Assembly: GCF_016907795.1 (NCBI RefSeq) | Contig: NZ_JAFBCR010000001.1 | Location: 1,984,001-2,048,000 of the forward strand | Origin: Kocuria palustris | GTDB lineage: Bacteria > Actinomycetota > Actinomycetes > Actinomycetales > Micrococcaceae | Length of the DNA stretch: 64,000 bases | Direction: 5' to 3' | In this document: piece by piece, positions 17,905 through 27,770 of the stretch | Layout: each line of letters starts with the position of its first letter | How positions within the stretch are numbered: the stretch's first letter is position 1 | Program-made: the position numbers and the translations under genes | Notes under the pieces: model-generated | Told to the model about the DNA's origin: nothing | Database searches by the model: none | The model's input: the letters and a program-made list of their open reading frames with translations, nothing else

Positions 17905-19401
17905 GTGAGCACCCCACAGGATCCCCGCCGCGACCGCCCTGTGCCCGGCGACGAGCCCCAGGACGGCCCCTCCCGACGCCGCAGCCCCGTCGCCGCGGTG
18001 ATCGCCGCCCTCGTGGTGCTGGCGATCGCGGCCTCGCTGATCGTCTCCGTCCCCGGGGCCTTCGGCGGCCAGGACGACGCCGGCGCAGATGTGACCGTGC
18101 CGGACCCGGCCGCGCCGCGGCAGGACCAGCCGGGAGGCTATCTGTCGCAGCATACCGAGGACGGGATCCGGGCGGCGATCGAGGACTCCACCGCGGGGTC
18201 TGCAGGAGTCATGGTCATCGATCCCGGCTCGCACGACGTCCTGTTCTCGGACGGGGAGGCCGAGGCACTGGTGCCGGCATCCAACCAGAAGATCCTGACC
18301 CACTTCTCGCTGCTGGCCCACACCGGTCCGGACCAGCGCCTGGCCACGACCGCAGTAGCCGGCCAGAGCCCCAACGAAGTGGTCCTCGTGGCCGGCGGGG
18401 ACACCCTGCTGGCGCCCGGGGACGGCGATCCGGAGGCCGTCACGGGTCGGGCGGGGATCGCCGATCTCGCCGAGTCCACCGCGCAGGCCATGGCAGGGGA
18501 GGTGGATCCCGAGAAGCCCGTGCGGGTGGCGGTGGACACGAGCATCTTCTCGGGCCCGTCCCTGAACCCCGCCTGGGAGGACGGGGACATCGAGTCCCAG
18601 GAGATCGGGCCGATCAGCCCCATGGCCTTCGGCTCCCACCAGGTGACCGGGAAGGAAGGGGTCTACGACGAGGACCCGGTCGCCTCGGTGGCCGAGGCCT
18701 TCGAGCGCGAGCTCGGCTCGCAGCTCGAGGAGCAGGTCGGCCAGGAGGTCCGCGTCGAGTCGGCCGGGGAGCAGGACACATCCGCGGACCCGCTGCTGCC
18801 GTCCGAAAAGCAGGAGGGCGTCACGGAGCTGGGCCGCGTGGAGTCGGCCACCGTGCAGGAGCAGGCCGGGCGCATGATGGGCGAGTCCGACAACCGCCTG
18901 GCGGAGGTGCTGGGCCGGGTGGCGGCCCGCTCGGCCGGTCACGACGGCAGCATCGAGGGGGCCCAGCAGGCCGCTCGGGAGGCCGTGCTCGAGACGCTGC
19001 CGGAGGAGGAGGCCTCCAAAGCGGACGGTCTGCGCATCGTCGACGCCTCCGGGATGACCATGGACGACCGCGTGAGCGCCGACGTCCTGGGCCGCCTGCT
19101 GCTGACGGCCGCCGCCGATGATTCGGGGCGGTTCGCTCCCATGATCGAGGCCTTCCCCGTGGGCGGGGCCACCGGCACGCTCGCCGAGCGCTTCGACGAC
19201 CCCGACGAGTCCGAGGCCCGCGGTGTGACCCGCGCCAAGACCGGGACCCTCAACGTGGTCACGGCGCTGTCCGGGCAGACGATCCGGGCGGACGGCAGCC
19301 CGGCCGTGGTGGTCGTCCTCTTCGACGACGTCGAGGACACAGACGCCGCCCGCGACGCCGCCGACCGGATCCACGCGATCGTCGCCGCCGACGGCTCCTG
19401 A
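17905..19401 (+). CDS. dacB: D-alanyl-D-alanine carboxypeptidase/endopeptidase (PBP4 family)
   Basis: The 498-residue protein trims or cleaves peptidoglycan cross-links outside the membrane. It has a basic N-terminus and one transmembrane helix (about residues 30-50). The three penicillin-binding motifs are present: SxxK as ASNQKI (catalytic Ser about residue 123), SxN as ESDNRL and KTG as AKTGTLN. The long insert between SxxK and SxN is typical of PBP4. The GTG start is set by the leaderless promoter; the open frame continues upstream but across the ppa promoter. The position after ppa and before the metalloprotease is conserved in actinobacteria. Confidence 0.92.
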   Translation: MSTPQDPRRDRPVPGDEPQDGPSRRRSPVAAVIAALVVLAIAASLIVSVPGAFGGQDDAGADVTVPDPAAPRQDQPGGYLSQHTEDGIRAAIEDSTAGSAGVMVIDPGSHDVLFSDGEAEALVPASNQKILTHFSLLAHTGPDQRLATTAVAGQSPNEVVLVAGGDTLLAPGDGDPEAVTGRAGIADLAESTAQAMAGEVDPEKPVRVAVDTSIFSGPSLNPAWEDGDIESQEIGPISPMAFGSHQVTGKEGVYDEDPVASVAEAFERELGSQLEEQVGQEVRVESAGEQDTSADPLLPSEKQEGVTELGRVESATVQEQAGRMMGESDNRLAEVLGRVAARSAGHDGSIEGAQQAAREAVLETLPEEEASKADGLRIVDASGMTMDDRVSADVLGRLLLTAAADDSGRFAPMIEAFPVGGATGTLAERFDDPDESEARGVTRAKTGTLNVVTALSGQTIRADGSPAVVVVLFDDVEDTDAARDAADRIHAIVAADGS

Positions 19402-19454
19402 GCCGCGCCGCCCCCGCGCCCTGCGCTGTCGGGCGCCTGTGATCCCATAGCGCT

Positions 19455-20621
19455 ATGAGCACCTCCGAGTCGTCGTCGAGCACGCAGCGCTCCGGGCTGA
19501 TCGATTGGCCGAGCGCGGCCCGGATCGCGGCGCGCACCGCCCCGCCGGGGCCCACCCCGGGGCCCGAGCAGCTGCGGACCGCGGTGGCCTCGATCCGCGG
19601 GCACGCCGAGGCCTCGGTCGATCACGTCCACGCGATCTCCGGTCTGGCGGCGGCGCGCGGGCTGGGTGACGCCCCGGTGGTCGTCGTGGACCGCGCCGGC
19701 TGGTCCCGGGCGAACACGGCGACCTTCGAGCTGCTGCTCGAGCCGGCGCTGAGCGAGCTGCGGCGGGCGCGGGCCGACCGCCTGGACCGGGGCATGAACG
19801 CCGAGCTGATCCAGTCGGTCGCCGCCAGGGCGGCCGCGGCGGAGGCCGGCGGGCTGATGGCCTACCTGTCCACCAAGGTCCTGGGCCAGTACGACCCCTA
19901 TGCGGGGATGGTCTCGGAGGACGCCGCTCGGCGCTTCCCGGGCGGGCGGCTCATGGTCGTGGCCCCGAACGTGCTGCAGATCGAGCGGGAGCTGAACGTG
20001 GATCCCGACGACTTCCGCCTGTGGGTGTGCCTGCACGAGCAGACGCACCGGGTCCAGTTCGCGGCCGCCCCGTGGCTGCGCGAGCAGATGATCCGGGACA
20101 TGCGGGAGCTGACGGTCTCGCTGTCCGGGGACGCCGACGCCTTCGGGCGCAGGCTGTCCGCCGTGGGCTCCTCGGCCGGGGCCGCCGTGAAGCGCATGCG
20201 CCGTGGCCGCGGGCAGGAGGCGCAGGATCCGGACTCGCTGCTCGGTCCCCTCAGCGCGGCGCTGGATGAGCGGGAGCGGGAGATGCTCGAGCGGACCACC
20301 GCCGTCATGAGCCTGCTCGAGGGCCACGCCAACTGGGTCATGGACGGGGTGGACTCCTCGATCGTCTCGTCGGTGAAGACCATCCGCCGGCGCTTCGAGC
20401 GCCGCGCCGATCTGCGCGGGCCCCTGGACCGGGCCGTGCGCCGGCTGCTGGGCCTGGAAGCCAAGGCCGCGCAGTACGTGCAGGGCCAGCGCTTCGTGAC
20501 GGAGGTCGTGGAGGCCGTGGGCCGCGACGGCTTCAACCGGGTCTGGCTCGGCTCGCAGAACCTGCCCTCGGCTCGGGAGATCCGCCACCCGCAGGAGTGG
20601 GTCGATCGGGTCGCCTTCTGA
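19455..20621 (+). CDS. Zinc-dependent metalloprotease-like protein (DUF2342 family)
   Basis: The 388-residue protein has the metal motif LHEQTHRVQF (HEQTH, about residues 195-199), and a second conserved glutamate block LLEGHANWVMDGVD (about residue 290). This pair is characteristic of the DUF2342 'putative hydrolase' family found next to dacB and tilS in actinobacteria. It has no signal peptide, so it is cytoplasmic; the substrate is unknown. It is part of the dacB-tilS cluster and ends in a hairpin that overlaps its stop codon. Confidence 0.85.
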   Translation: MSTSESSSSTQRSGLIDWPSAARIAARTAPPGPTPGPEQLRTAVASIRGHAEASVDHVHAISGLAAARGLGDAPVVVVDRAGWSRANTATFELLLEPALSELRRARADRLDRGMNAELIQSVAARAAAAEAGGLMAYLSTKVLGQYDPYAGMVSEDAARRFPGGRLMVVAPNVLQIERELNVDPDDFRLWVCLHEQTHRVQFAAAPWLREQMIRDMRELTVSLSGDADAFGRRLSAVGSSAGAAVKRMRRGRGQEAQDPDSLLGPLSAALDEREREMLERTTAVMSLLEGHANWVMDGVDSSIVSSVKTIRRRFERRADLRGPLDRAVRRLLGLEAKAAQYVQGQRFVTEVVEAVGRDGFNRVWLGSQNLPSAREIRHPQEWVDRVAF

Positions 20622-20634
20622 GGTCTCAGAAGGC
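20613..20634 (+). terminator. Hairpin overlapping the metalloprotease stop codon
   Basis: GCCTTCTGAG pairs with CTCAGAAGGC around two bases. CGATCG copies on either side (20603-20608 and 20635-20640) extend the stem with a small bulge. Confidence 0.6.
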
Positions 20635-20665
20635 CGATCGAGTCCCGTTCGTGACCTGACTGTGA

Positions 20666-20671
20666 CATAAT
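20666..20671 (+). promoter_or_regulatory. -10 box CATAAT of the HTH gene (leaderless)
   Basis: CATAAT ends seven bases before the GTG at 20679. The surrounding sequence is AT-rich for this genome, and no ribosome binding site is present. Confidence 0.6.
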
Positions 20672-20678
20672 TGCAAAA

Positions 20679-21146
20679 GTGAGCACCGAGAACATCGACC
20701 AGCAGATCAAGCTGTACGGCCAGCCGCTCTCCGAGCGATTCGGGGCGGTCGTGGGCGCGTACGGCATCACCCAGCGCCGCCTCGCGGAGGTCCTGGGGCT
20801 GTCCGCTCCCATGCTCTCGCAGCTGAACTCCGGACGCCGCATCAAGATCGGCAACCCGGCGGTCTACGAGCGCCTGGTGATGCTCGAGCAGCGCGCCGGC
20901 ACCTCGGACATCGAAGAGGTGCTCAGCACGGTCGAGAAGTCCCAGCCGGTGCTGACCACCACCCAGATCCAGACCGGGATCCACGGCGAGTCCAACGCCG
21001 TGTCCGCCCTGGCCTCGGTGGTTCCGGTCGCCGAGCTCGAATCCGCGCTGAGCGCCCTCGGCGAGACCACGCCCACGCTGTCCAAGGTGCTCGAGCTCGC
21101 CCTGCGGGAGGCCCGCCACCACGAGTCGGCGGCGGGGCTGAACTGA
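20679..21146 (+). CDS. Helix-turn-helix DNA-binding protein (XRE-like)
   Basis: The 155-residue protein has an HTH at about residues 20-60: LSERFGAVVGAYGITQRRLA then EVLGLSAPMLSQLNSGRRIK. The pattern ITQRRLAEVLGLSAPMLSQL is a typical XRE-type unit. The remainder (residues 75-155) contains leucine-rich helices (AELESALSALG, LSKVLELALREA) that could dimerise. The gene has its own leaderless promoter and sits between the metalloprotease and tilS, where many actinobacteria have nothing. Its targets are unknown; neighbouring tilS/hpt or cell-wall genes are only a guess. Confidence 0.8.
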   Translation: MSTENIDQQIKLYGQPLSERFGAVVGAYGITQRRLAEVLGLSAPMLSQLNSGRRIKIGNPAVYERLVMLEQRAGTSDIEEVLSTVEKSQPVLTTTQIQTGIHGESNAVSALASVVPVAELESALSALGETTPTLSKVLELALREARHHESAAGLN

Positions 21147-21202
21147 CCCAGAGGGGACGGCGGGGCCGACTGTCGCAGGACGTCGCCCTCGCCCGCCGAG
21201 CC

Positions 21203-22297
21203 GTGCTCAGCACGGTCGAGACCGCCTTCCCGCCCGCGCCGGCCCCAGTCGCAGCGCAGAGCCCGGATCGCGCGGAGGCCCCGGGCCTGCTGCTCGTGGG
21301 CCTGTCCGGCGGACCCGACTCGCTGGCCCTGTCCGCCGCCGCCGCCCACTGGGCGCGCAGGGGCCGACTGCGCGTGGGGGCCGCGGTGATCGATCACGGC
21401 ATGCAGGAGGGCTCCGCCCTGGTCGCCGAGCGCGCCGCTGAGCAGGCCCGCGAGCTCGGGCTGGATCCCGTGGAGATCCGAGCGGTCGAGGTCCGCGAAC
21501 GCGGCGAGGGGCCCGAGGCCGCCGCGCGCGCGGCCCGCTACACGGCCCTGCACGAGATCGCCGCCGCCCACGGCGCCCGAGCGATCCTGCTGGGGCACAC
21601 CCTCGACGACCAGGCCGAGTCGGTGCTGCTCGGGCTGGCCCGCGGCTCCGGGACGCGCTCGCTGTCCGGCATGCCTCGCGTGCGCGACGACGGCCCCGTC
21701 CCCGTGCTGCGCCCGCTGCTCGAGCTGCGCCGCCGCCAGACCGAGGCGATCTGCGCGGCCGAGCAGCTCGAGCCCTGGCACGATCCCGCGAACGCCGACG
21801 AGACGATGCTGCGCGCCCGCGTCCGGGCCGCGGTGCTTCCCGAGCTCGAGCGCCAGCTGGGTCCCGGGGTGGCCGAGGCCCTGGCCCGCACCGCCGCCAT
21901 CCTCGGCCCGGATGCCGAGCTGCTCGAGAGGCTCTCGGCGCAGCTGCTCGAGCGCGCGATCGTCGTCCCGGACAGTGATGCGGAAGGCGTGCCGCAGGCC
22001 GGGCAGGCGGAGCAAGCGCCCAGCGGCGCGGGGGGCGGGGCCGTCGTCGTGCTGTCCCTGGACGTCCTGCGCTGCGAGCCGCAGCCGCTGGTGCGCCGCG
22101 TCCTGGCGCAGGCCTGCATGCGCGCCGGAGGGGAGCGGCCCACGCACGAGCGGCTCACCGCCCTGCACGAGCTCGCCTCGGGGCACGGGGAGGCCGGGCC
22201 CGTGCAGATGGCGGGTAGGGTGGCCGCGTACAGGCGCCGACCCAGCTGCGGCGGCGGCCGAGCAGGGACGCTCGAGCTGGTCCTCCAGCCGCGCTGA
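21203..22297 (+). CDS. tilS: tRNA(Ile)-lysidine synthetase
   Basis: The 364-residue enzyme attaches lysine to C34 of tRNA-Ile(CAU), which is essential for reading AUA. The PP-loop SGGPDSLALS is at about residues 37-46, followed by VIDHGMQEGSA, GHTLDDQAESVLLGLARGSG and RPLLELRRRQTEAIC, the standard TilS series. The GTG at 21203 is the furthest canonical start in the frame. However, the codons just before it (SQDVALARRAV) look like the family N-terminus, so a non-canonical start nearer the HTH stop cannot be excluded. It is followed by hpt, as in most actinobacteria. Confidence 0.93.
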   Translation: MLSTVETAFPPAPAPVAAQSPDRAEAPGLLLVGLSGGPDSLALSAAAAHWARRGRLRVGAAVIDHGMQEGSALVAERAAEQARELGLDPVEIRAVEVRERGEGPEAAARAARYTALHEIAAAHGARAILLGHTLDDQAESVLLGLARGSGTRSLSGMPRVRDDGPVPVLRPLLELRRRQTEAICAAEQLEPWHDPANADETMLRARVRAAVLPELERQLGPGVAEALARTAAILGPDAELLERLSAQLLERAIVVPDSDAEGVPQAGQAEQAPSGAGGGAVVVLSLDVLRCEPQPLVRRVLAQACMRAGGERPTHERLTALHELASGHGEAGPVQMAGRVAAYRRRPSCGGGRAGTLELVLQPR

Positions 22298-22417
22298 GCG
22301 GCATGCAGCCGCAGGCTTCCGCGTCTCCCGCACCGGCCCCGACCGCACGACGGCCCGGCCACAGGCCTGCCGCTGCGTTCCTCGACGACAGCGGCACGGA
22401 GGCGGACAAGGAGAGCC

Positions 22418-22969
22418 GTGAAGCCCGAGCATGCGCAGGGGGACCTCACCGAGGTCCTGCACACCAAGGAGGAGATCGATCAGCGGGTGGCCGAGCTGGC
22501 CGCGCAGATCGATGCCGACTACGGAGATAGCGACGTCCTGCTCGTGGGCGTCCTCAAGGGCGCCGTGATGATCATGGCCGATCTGTCCCGCGCCCTGGCC
22601 GGGCAGTACCCCATGGACTGGATGGCCGTGTCGTCCTACGGCTCCGGCACCAAGTCCTCGGGAGTGGTGCGGATCCTCAAGGACCTCGACACCGACCTCA
22701 CCGACCGCCACGTCCTGATCGTCGAGGACGTCATCGACTCCGGGCTGACCCTGTCCTGGCTGCTTGCCAACCTCAAGTCCCGGGGCGCCGCCTCGGTCGA
22801 GATCTGCACCCTCCTGCGCAAGCCGGAGGCCGCCAAGGTCGAGATCGACGTCCGCTACGTCGGGTGGGACATCCCGAACGAGTTCGTGGTCGGCTACGGC
22901 CTGGACTGGAACGAGAAGTACCGCAACCTGGAATGCATCGCGGTGCTCTCCCCGGACGTCTACTCCTGA
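22418..22969 (+). CDS. hpt: Hypoxanthine (guanine) phosphoribosyltransferase
   Basis: The 183-residue enzyme salvages hypoxanthine and guanine with PRPP. The PRPP-binding loop is [17 protein letters not shown] (about residues 105-121), the diphosphate loop is [13 protein letters not shown], and the C-terminus has [23 protein letters not shown] 22418 has AAGGAG four bases upstream. The tilS-hpt-ftsH order is conserved across Gram-positive bacteria. Confidence 0.96.
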   Translation: MKPEHAQGDLTEVLHTKEEIDQRVAELAAQIDADYGDSDVLLVGVLKGAVMIMADLSRALAGQYPMDWMAVSSYGSGTKSSGVVRILKDLDTDLTDRHVLIVEDVIDSGLTLSWLLANLKSRGAASVEICTLLRKPEAAKVEIDVRYVGWDIPNEFVVGYGLDWNEKYRNLECIAVLSPDVYS

Positions 22970-23111
22970 GGGTGTCCGCCGAGGGGTGAACGCCCGGTCA
23001 GCCGCACGATGCCGAGCGGACCGGGCGATACCCTTGCACATCAGGCTCCGGCACGTCCGGCGGCCTCGCGACGCATCGCGGACGGGAAATGCGAAGAGAG
23101 GACCCACGGCC

Positions 23112-25298
23112 TTGGCCACTGAGAAGAAGAAGAAGAGCTTCCTGAGGGGACCCTTCATCTGGGTCCTGCTGGCTCTGCTCGTCCTGATCCCCGTCTTGTC
23201 CACACTGACCTCCGGCGGAGGCAATCGGGTGGACACCAACGTGGGCCTGGAGCTGCTGCAGGACGACAAGGCCACCGAGGCCAAGATCTACGACGGCGAT
23301 CAGAAGGTCGAGCTGACGCTGGCGGAGGACTACTCCGCGGACGGACGCGACTACGGGCGCAACGTCGAGTTCTTCTACGTCGAGCCGCGCGGCGAGCAGG
23401 TCGTGCAGGCCATCGACGACGCCGGGCTCGAGGGTTACACCGATCAGCCGGTGCAGACCAACTGGTTCCTGTCCCTGCTGCAGTTCCTGCTGCCGTTCCT
23501 GATCATCCTGGCGATCTTCTGGTTCGTGTTCGCCCGCATGCAGGGCGGCGGCTCCCAGGTCATGAAGTTCGGCCGCTCCAAGGCCAAGAAGTTCGATATG
23601 GACAACCCGCAGGTCACGTTCAAGGACGTGGCCGGCGCGGACGAGGCCGTGCAGGAGCTCGACGAGATCAAGCAGTTCCTGGTCGACCGCGATCGCTACA
23701 CCGCCCTGGGCGCCAAGGTCCCCAAGGGCGTGCTGCTCTACGGCCCTCCCGGAACAGGCAAGACCCTGCTGGCCAAGGCCGTGGCGGGGGAGGCCAGCGT
23801 CCCGTTCTTCTCGATCTCCGGCTCGGACTTCGTGGAGATGTTCGTGGGCGTGGGCGCCTCGCGAGTCCGCGACCTGTTCCAGACCGCCAAGGAGTCGGCG
23901 CCGGCGATCATCTTCGTGGACGAGATCGACGCCGTCGGCCGCCAGCGCGGGGCCGGCATGGGCGGCGGCAACGACGAGCGCGAGCAGACCCTGAACCAGC
24001 TGCTCGTGGAGATGGACGGCTTCGAGGCCGGGACCAACGTCATCCTGATCGCCGCGACCAACCGCCCGGACGTACTGGACCCCGCCCTGCTGCGCCCGGG
24101 CCGCTTCGACCGCCAGATCGGCGTGGACGCCCCGGACATGAAGGGCCGCGAGCAGATCCTGCGTGTGCACGCGCAGGACAAGCCGCTGCACGAGTCGGTC
24201 GACCTGCGCTCGGTGGCCAAGCGGACGCCGGGCTTCACCGGCGCCGAGCTCGCCAACGTCATGAACGAGGCCGCGCTTCTCACCGCGCGCTCGCACGCCC
24301 AGCTGATCGACGACCGCGCCGTGGACGAGGCGATCGACCGCGTGATCGCCGGACCGCAGAAGCACTCGCGGCTCATGAAGGAGCACGAGCGCAAGGTCAC
24401 CGCCTACCACGAGGGCGGCCACGCCCTGGTGGCGGCGGCGCTTCGCAACACCGATCCGGTCACCAAGATCACGATCCTGCCGCGCGGCCGGGCCCTGGGC
24501 TACACCATGGTCATGCCGGCGGACGACAAGTACTCGACCACCCGCCACGAGCTGCTCGATCAGATGGCCTATGCCATGGGCGGGCGCGCCGCGGAGGAGG
24601 TCGTGTTCAAGGACCCGTCCTCGGGCGCGGCCAACGACATCCAGAAGGCCACCGACACGGCCCGCAAGATGGTCACGCAGTACGGCATGAGCTCGCGCGT
24701 GGGCTCCATGAAGCTCGGCGGCGACGACAGCCAGCCGTTCATGGGCCGCGGCGGCTCGGAGGTGCGCGGCTACTCGGAGGCCACGGCGGCGATCGTCGAC
24801 GCCGAGGTCCGCGCGCTGCTGGAGAACGCGCAGAACGAGGCCCATCAGATCCTGGTGGCCAACCGCGAGATCCTGGACCGCCTGGCCCTGGAGCTGCTCG
24901 AGCGCGAGACCCTCCTCGAGGCGGACATCGCCGAGATCTTCGCCGATCTGGTCCGCCAGCCCGAGCGGCAGCAGTGGATCTCCGCCGAGGGCCGCCCGCA
25001 GTCGGACCTGCCCCCGGTGACCACCTCCCGCGAGAAGGAGGAGCTGGCCGAGGCATCCCCCGAGGAGCGCGAGCGCTTCGAGGCCATGCCCGGCGAGGGC
25101 GAGGACCCCGAGCAGCGTCAGGCCAGGCGCCGCCACGACGACGAGCCGGACGCCGAGCACCCCGATCGCGACGGGCGCGACGACCGCTCCGAGTCCGGCG
25201 ACGGGCAGGCGCCCTCCGGGCGCTCCGGCTCCACCGCGGCGGGCTCGGACGACGCCCCCTGGGACCAGGACGCCCCCGATGACAGGGAGCGTGGCTGA
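23112..25298 (+). CDS. ftsH: ATP-dependent zinc metalloprotease FtsH
   Basis: The 728-residue membrane protease degrades membrane and regulatory proteins. Two transmembrane helices (about residues 13-32 and 118-140) flank an extracytoplasmic domain. The AAA module has Walker A GPPGTGKT (211-218), Walker [12 protein letters not shown] and the second region of homology [20 protein letters not shown]. The protease site is HEGGH (433-437). Residues after about 620 form an acidic, disordered tail. I take TTG 23112 as the start because AGAGGA lies ten bases upstream and the product then begins [10 protein letters not shown] as in relatives. folE starts three bases after the stop. Confidence 0.95.
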   Translation: MATEKKKKSFLRGPFIWVLLALLVLIPVLSTLTSGGGNRVDTNVGLELLQDDKATEAKIYDGDQKVELTLAEDYSADGRDYGRNVEFFYVEPRGEQVVQAIDDAGLEGYTDQPVQTNWFLSLLQFLLPFLIILAIFWFVFARMQGGGSQVMKFGRSKAKKFDMDNPQVTFKDVAGADEAVQELDEIKQFLVDRDRYTALGAKVPKGVLLYGPPGTGKTLLAKAVAGEASVPFFSISGSDFVEMFVGVGASRVRDLFQTAKESAPAIIFVDEIDAVGRQRGAGMGGGNDEREQTLNQLLVEMDGFEAGTNVILIAATNRPDVLDPALLRPGRFDRQIGVDAPDMKGREQILRVHAQDKPLHESVDLRSVAKRTPGFTGAELANVMNEAALLTARSHAQLIDDRAVDEAIDRVIAGPQKHSRLMKEHERKVTAYHEGGHALVAAALRNTDPVTKITILPRGRALGYTMVMPADDKYSTTRHELLDQMAYAMGGRAAEEVVFKDPSSGAANDIQKATDTARKMVTQYGMSSRVGSMKLGGDDSQPFMGRGGSEVRGYSEATAAIVDAEVRALLENAQNEAHQILVANREILDRLALELLERETLLEADIAEIFADLVRQPERQQWISAEGRPQSDLPPVTTSREKEELAEASPEERERFEAMPGEGEDPEQRQARRRHDDEPDAEHPDRDGRDDRSESGDGQAPSGRSGSTAAGSDDAPWDQDAPDDRERG

Positions 25299-25301
25299 GC
25301 G

Positions 25302-25916
25302 ATGCAGCAGCAGGACCACCACGAGGTCGGCGGCGGCCCCGGCGATCTAGCCCCGGTCGATCAGCCGCGCATCCGGGACGCGGTCCGGGAGATCCTGTCC
25401 GCGATCGGGGAGGACCCCGATCGCGAGGGCCTGAGAGAGACCCCGGACCGGGTGGCCCGCGCCTATGCCGAGATGTTCTCCGGGCTCGCCCAGGATCCGT
25501 CGGAGGTGCTCAGCGCCTCCTTCGACATCGGGCACTCCGAGCTGGTGCTGGTCAAGGACATCTCGTTCTACTCGACCTGCGAGCACCACCTCGTGCCCTT
25601 CCACGGCAGCGCGCACGTGGGCTACATCCCAGGGCCCTCGGGCCGGGTCACGGGCCTGTCCAAGATCGCCCGGCTCGTGGAGGTCTACGCCCGCCGCCCG
25701 CAGGTCCAGGAACGGCTGACCACCCAGATCGCCGACGCCCTCATGGACGAGCTCAGCGCCGCCGGGGCGATCGTGGTGGTGCAGTGCGAGCACCTGTGCA
25801 TGTCCATGCGCGGCGTGCGCAAGCCCGGCGCGTCCACCGTGACCTCCGCGGTGCGCGGCCAGCTGCGCGAGCCCGCCACCCGCTCCGAGGCCATGAGCCT
25901 GATCCTGGGAGGCTGA
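25302..25916 (+). CDS. folE: GTP cyclohydrolase I
   Basis: The 204-residue enzyme makes dihydroneopterin triphosphate from GTP, the first step of folate synthesis. The zinc and catalytic motifs are [14 protein letters not shown] (about residues 89-102) and [18 protein letters not shown]. The start is three bases after ftsH, opening the ftsH-folE-folP-folB-folK operon. The first 20 residues are polar and variable. Confidence 0.97.
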   Translation: MQQQDHHEVGGGPGDLAPVDQPRIRDAVREILSAIGEDPDREGLRETPDRVARAYAEMFSGLAQDPSEVLSASFDIGHSELVLVKDISFYSTCEHHLVPFHGSAHVGYIPGPSGRVTGLSKIARLVEVYARRPQVQERLTTQIADALMDELSAAGAIVVVQCEHLCMSMRGVRKPGASTVTSAVRGQLREPATRSEAMSLILGG

Positions 25917-25923
25917 GACGACC

Positions 25924-26841
25924 ATGCAGCCCACCCCTCCGGAGGCCGTCGCCCCGCAGCCCGCTGCCGTCCGCCGCGAGCTGGGCTGGGGGGACTGGGC
26001 GGGGCTGCCCTCCGGTCGCACGCTCGTCATGGGCATCCTCAACGTCACGCCGGACTCCTTCTCCGACGGCGGCCGGCACGACTCCCACCAGGCCGCGATC
26101 GCCCACGGGCACGAGCTCGCCTCCCAGGGCGCGGATCTGATCGACGTCGGCGGCGAGTCCACCCGCCCCGGTTCGCAGCGCGTGGATCCGGAGGAGGAGC
26201 GCCGGCGCATCCTGCCGGTGATCCGCGAGCTGTCGGATGCCGGAATCGTGCTGTCCGTGGACACCTTCAACCCGTCGACCGCAGAGGCCGCCCTGGACGC
26301 CGGGGCGCACTGCGTCAACGACGTCTCCGGCGTGGCTGTGCGCGACGGGATGGTCCCGCTGGTCGCCGAGCGGCAGGCACCGTACATCTGCATGCACTCC
26401 CGCGGCACCCCCGGGACCATGGACTCGCTGGCGGTCTACGACGACCTCGTGGGCGATGTGCTGCGCGAGATCCATGAGGTCGCCCAGCGCTTCCTCGATG
26501 CCGGGTTGGATCCCTCCAAGCTCGTGCTGGATCCGGGGCTCGGCTTCGCCAAGGGAGGGCGGCAGGACTGGCAGCTGCTGGAGGCCCTGCCGCGGTTCGT
26601 GGCCACCGGCTATCCGATCCTGGTGGCGGCCTCGCGCAAGCGCTTCATCGGCCATCTGCTCGGCAACGGCACCGAGCCGCGTCCAGCGGATCAGCGAGAT
26701 ATCGCCACGGCGGCCATCTCGGCGCTGTCGGCCGATCGCGGGGCGTGGGCGGTGCGCGTGCACGACGTTGCCTCGAGCGTCGACGCCATCGCCGTGGCCG
26801 GGGCCTGGAACCGCCCCGTCGGCAAGGAGGGGATCGCATGA
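25924..26841 (+). CDS. folP: Dihydropteroate synthase
   Basis: The 305-residue enzyme joins pterin pyrophosphate to p-aminobenzoate; it is the sulfonamide target. The signatures are MGILNVTPDSFSDGG (about residues 36-50), DLIDVGGESTRPGS and VLDPGLGFAKGGRQDWQLL, followed by AASRKRFIGHLLG. It starts seven bases after folE and its stop overlaps the folB start (ATGA). Confidence 0.97.
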   Translation: MQPTPPEAVAPQPAAVRRELGWGDWAGLPSGRTLVMGILNVTPDSFSDGGRHDSHQAAIAHGHELASQGADLIDVGGESTRPGSQRVDPEEERRRILPVIRELSDAGIVLSVDTFNPSTAEAALDAGAHCVNDVSGVAVRDGMVPLVAERQAPYICMHSRGTPGTMDSLAVYDDLVGDVLREIHEVAQRFLDAGLDPSKLVLDPGLGFAKGGRQDWQLLEALPRFVATGYPILVAASRKRFIGHLLGNGTEPRPADQRDIATAAISALSADRGAWAVRVHDVASSVDAIAVAGAWNRPVGKEGIA

Positions 26842-27206
26842 GCGCAGATCGGATCGCGCTGAGCGGACTCACCGCGGTGGGCCATCACGGGGTGTTCGAC
26901 CACGAGCGCCGCGACGGCCAGGAGTTCTCGGTCGACCTGGTGCTGCACCTGGACCTGCGTCCTGCGGGCAGCTCGGACGAGCTGACCCGCACCGTGCACT
27001 ACGGAGAGGTCGCCGAGGCCGTCCACGAGGAGATCGTCGGCCCGCCGGTGGATCTCATCGAGGCTCTGGCCGAGCGGATCGCGGCCCGGCTGCTGCGGGA
27101 GCAGGCCCTTCTGGAGGCTGTCGAGGTCACCGTGCACAAGCCGCACGCCCCGATCGAGGTGGCCTTCCGGGACGTGGCCGTGACGGTGCTGAGGGGGCGG
27201 TCCTGA
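26838..27206 (+). CDS. folB: Dihydroneopterin aldolase
   Basis: The 122-residue enzyme cleaves dihydroneopterin. It has the start IALSGLTAVGHHGVFDHERR, whose YGHHGVF-like motif carries the active-site glutamate region, and VDLIEALAERIAARLL. VTVHKPHAPIEVAFRDVAV closes the fold with the conserved lysine and proline. AAGGAGGGG sits eight to ten bases before the ATG, and both ends overlap neighbouring genes, so translation is coupled. Confidence 0.95.
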   Translation: MSADRIALSGLTAVGHHGVFDHERRDGQEFSVDLVLHLDLRPAGSSDELTRTVHYGEVAEAVHEEIVGPPVDLIEALAERIAARLLREQALLEAVEVTVHKPHAPIEVAFRDVAVTVLRGRS

Positions 27207-27733
27207 TGCCGCGGGCGCTGATCGGCATGGGCTCCAACCTCGGGGACCGCGGGCAGCTGCTGCGCTCGGCGGCCGAGCAGCTGCGCGCCGCCCCCGGGGT
27301 GAGCGTGGAGGCGGTCTCCCCGATCGCGATCACCGATCCGGTGGGCGGGCCGCCCGGCCAGCCGCAGTTCCTCAACGGCGTGGTGCGGCTGAGCACCGAG
27401 CTCTCGCCCAGGGAACTGCTCGCACTGTGCCAGCGCATCGAGGCGGATCACGACCGCGTGCGCCTGGAGCGGTGGGGTCCGCGCACCCTGGATCTGGACA
27501 TCATCGACTTCGACGGCGCGGTGATGGATGATCCCGAGCTGACCATCCCGCACCCGCGGGCCCACGAGAGGGCCTTCGTGCTCTTCCCCTGGGCGCTGCT
27601 CGAGCCCCAGGCCGAGCTCGCCGGGAGCAGGATCGCCGAGCTGGCGGCGCAGGCCTCGGATGCCCGGGGCGTACGGGCGCAGACCTTCCGCCTGGAGGAC
27701 GCCCCCGGCGAGGACGAGACCGCGGACGACTGA
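27206..27733 (+). CDS. folK: HPPK (6-hydroxymethyl-7,8-dihydropterin pyrophosphokinase)
   Basis: The 175-residue kinase supplies the pyrophosphorylated pterin for FolP. Signatures are IGMGSNLGDRG at the N-terminus, PQFLNGVVRL, and the catalytic RWGPRTLDLDIIDF followed by IPHPRAHERAFVLFPW. The ATG shares one base with the folB stop (TGATG). The final 25 residues are acidic. It is the last folate gene. Confidence 0.96.
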   Translation: MPRALIGMGSNLGDRGQLLRSAAEQLRAAPGVSVEAVSPIAITDPVGGPPGQPQFLNGVVRLSTELSPRELLALCQRIEADHDRVRLERWGPRTLDLDIIDFDGAVMDDPELTIPHPRAHERAFVLFPWALLEPQAELAGSRIAELAAQASDARGVRAQTFRLEDAPGEDETADD

Positions 27734-27770
27734 GCCGGCGGCGGACAGGATCGAGGACGGAGGCAGGAAC

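Noticed and set aside
22998..25322. A 774-codon open frame antisense to ftsH
   Set aside because: It is the complement of a highly conserved gene in GC-rich DNA. It is Gly/His/Arg/Leu-biased with no domain, and third-position GC bias favours ftsH.
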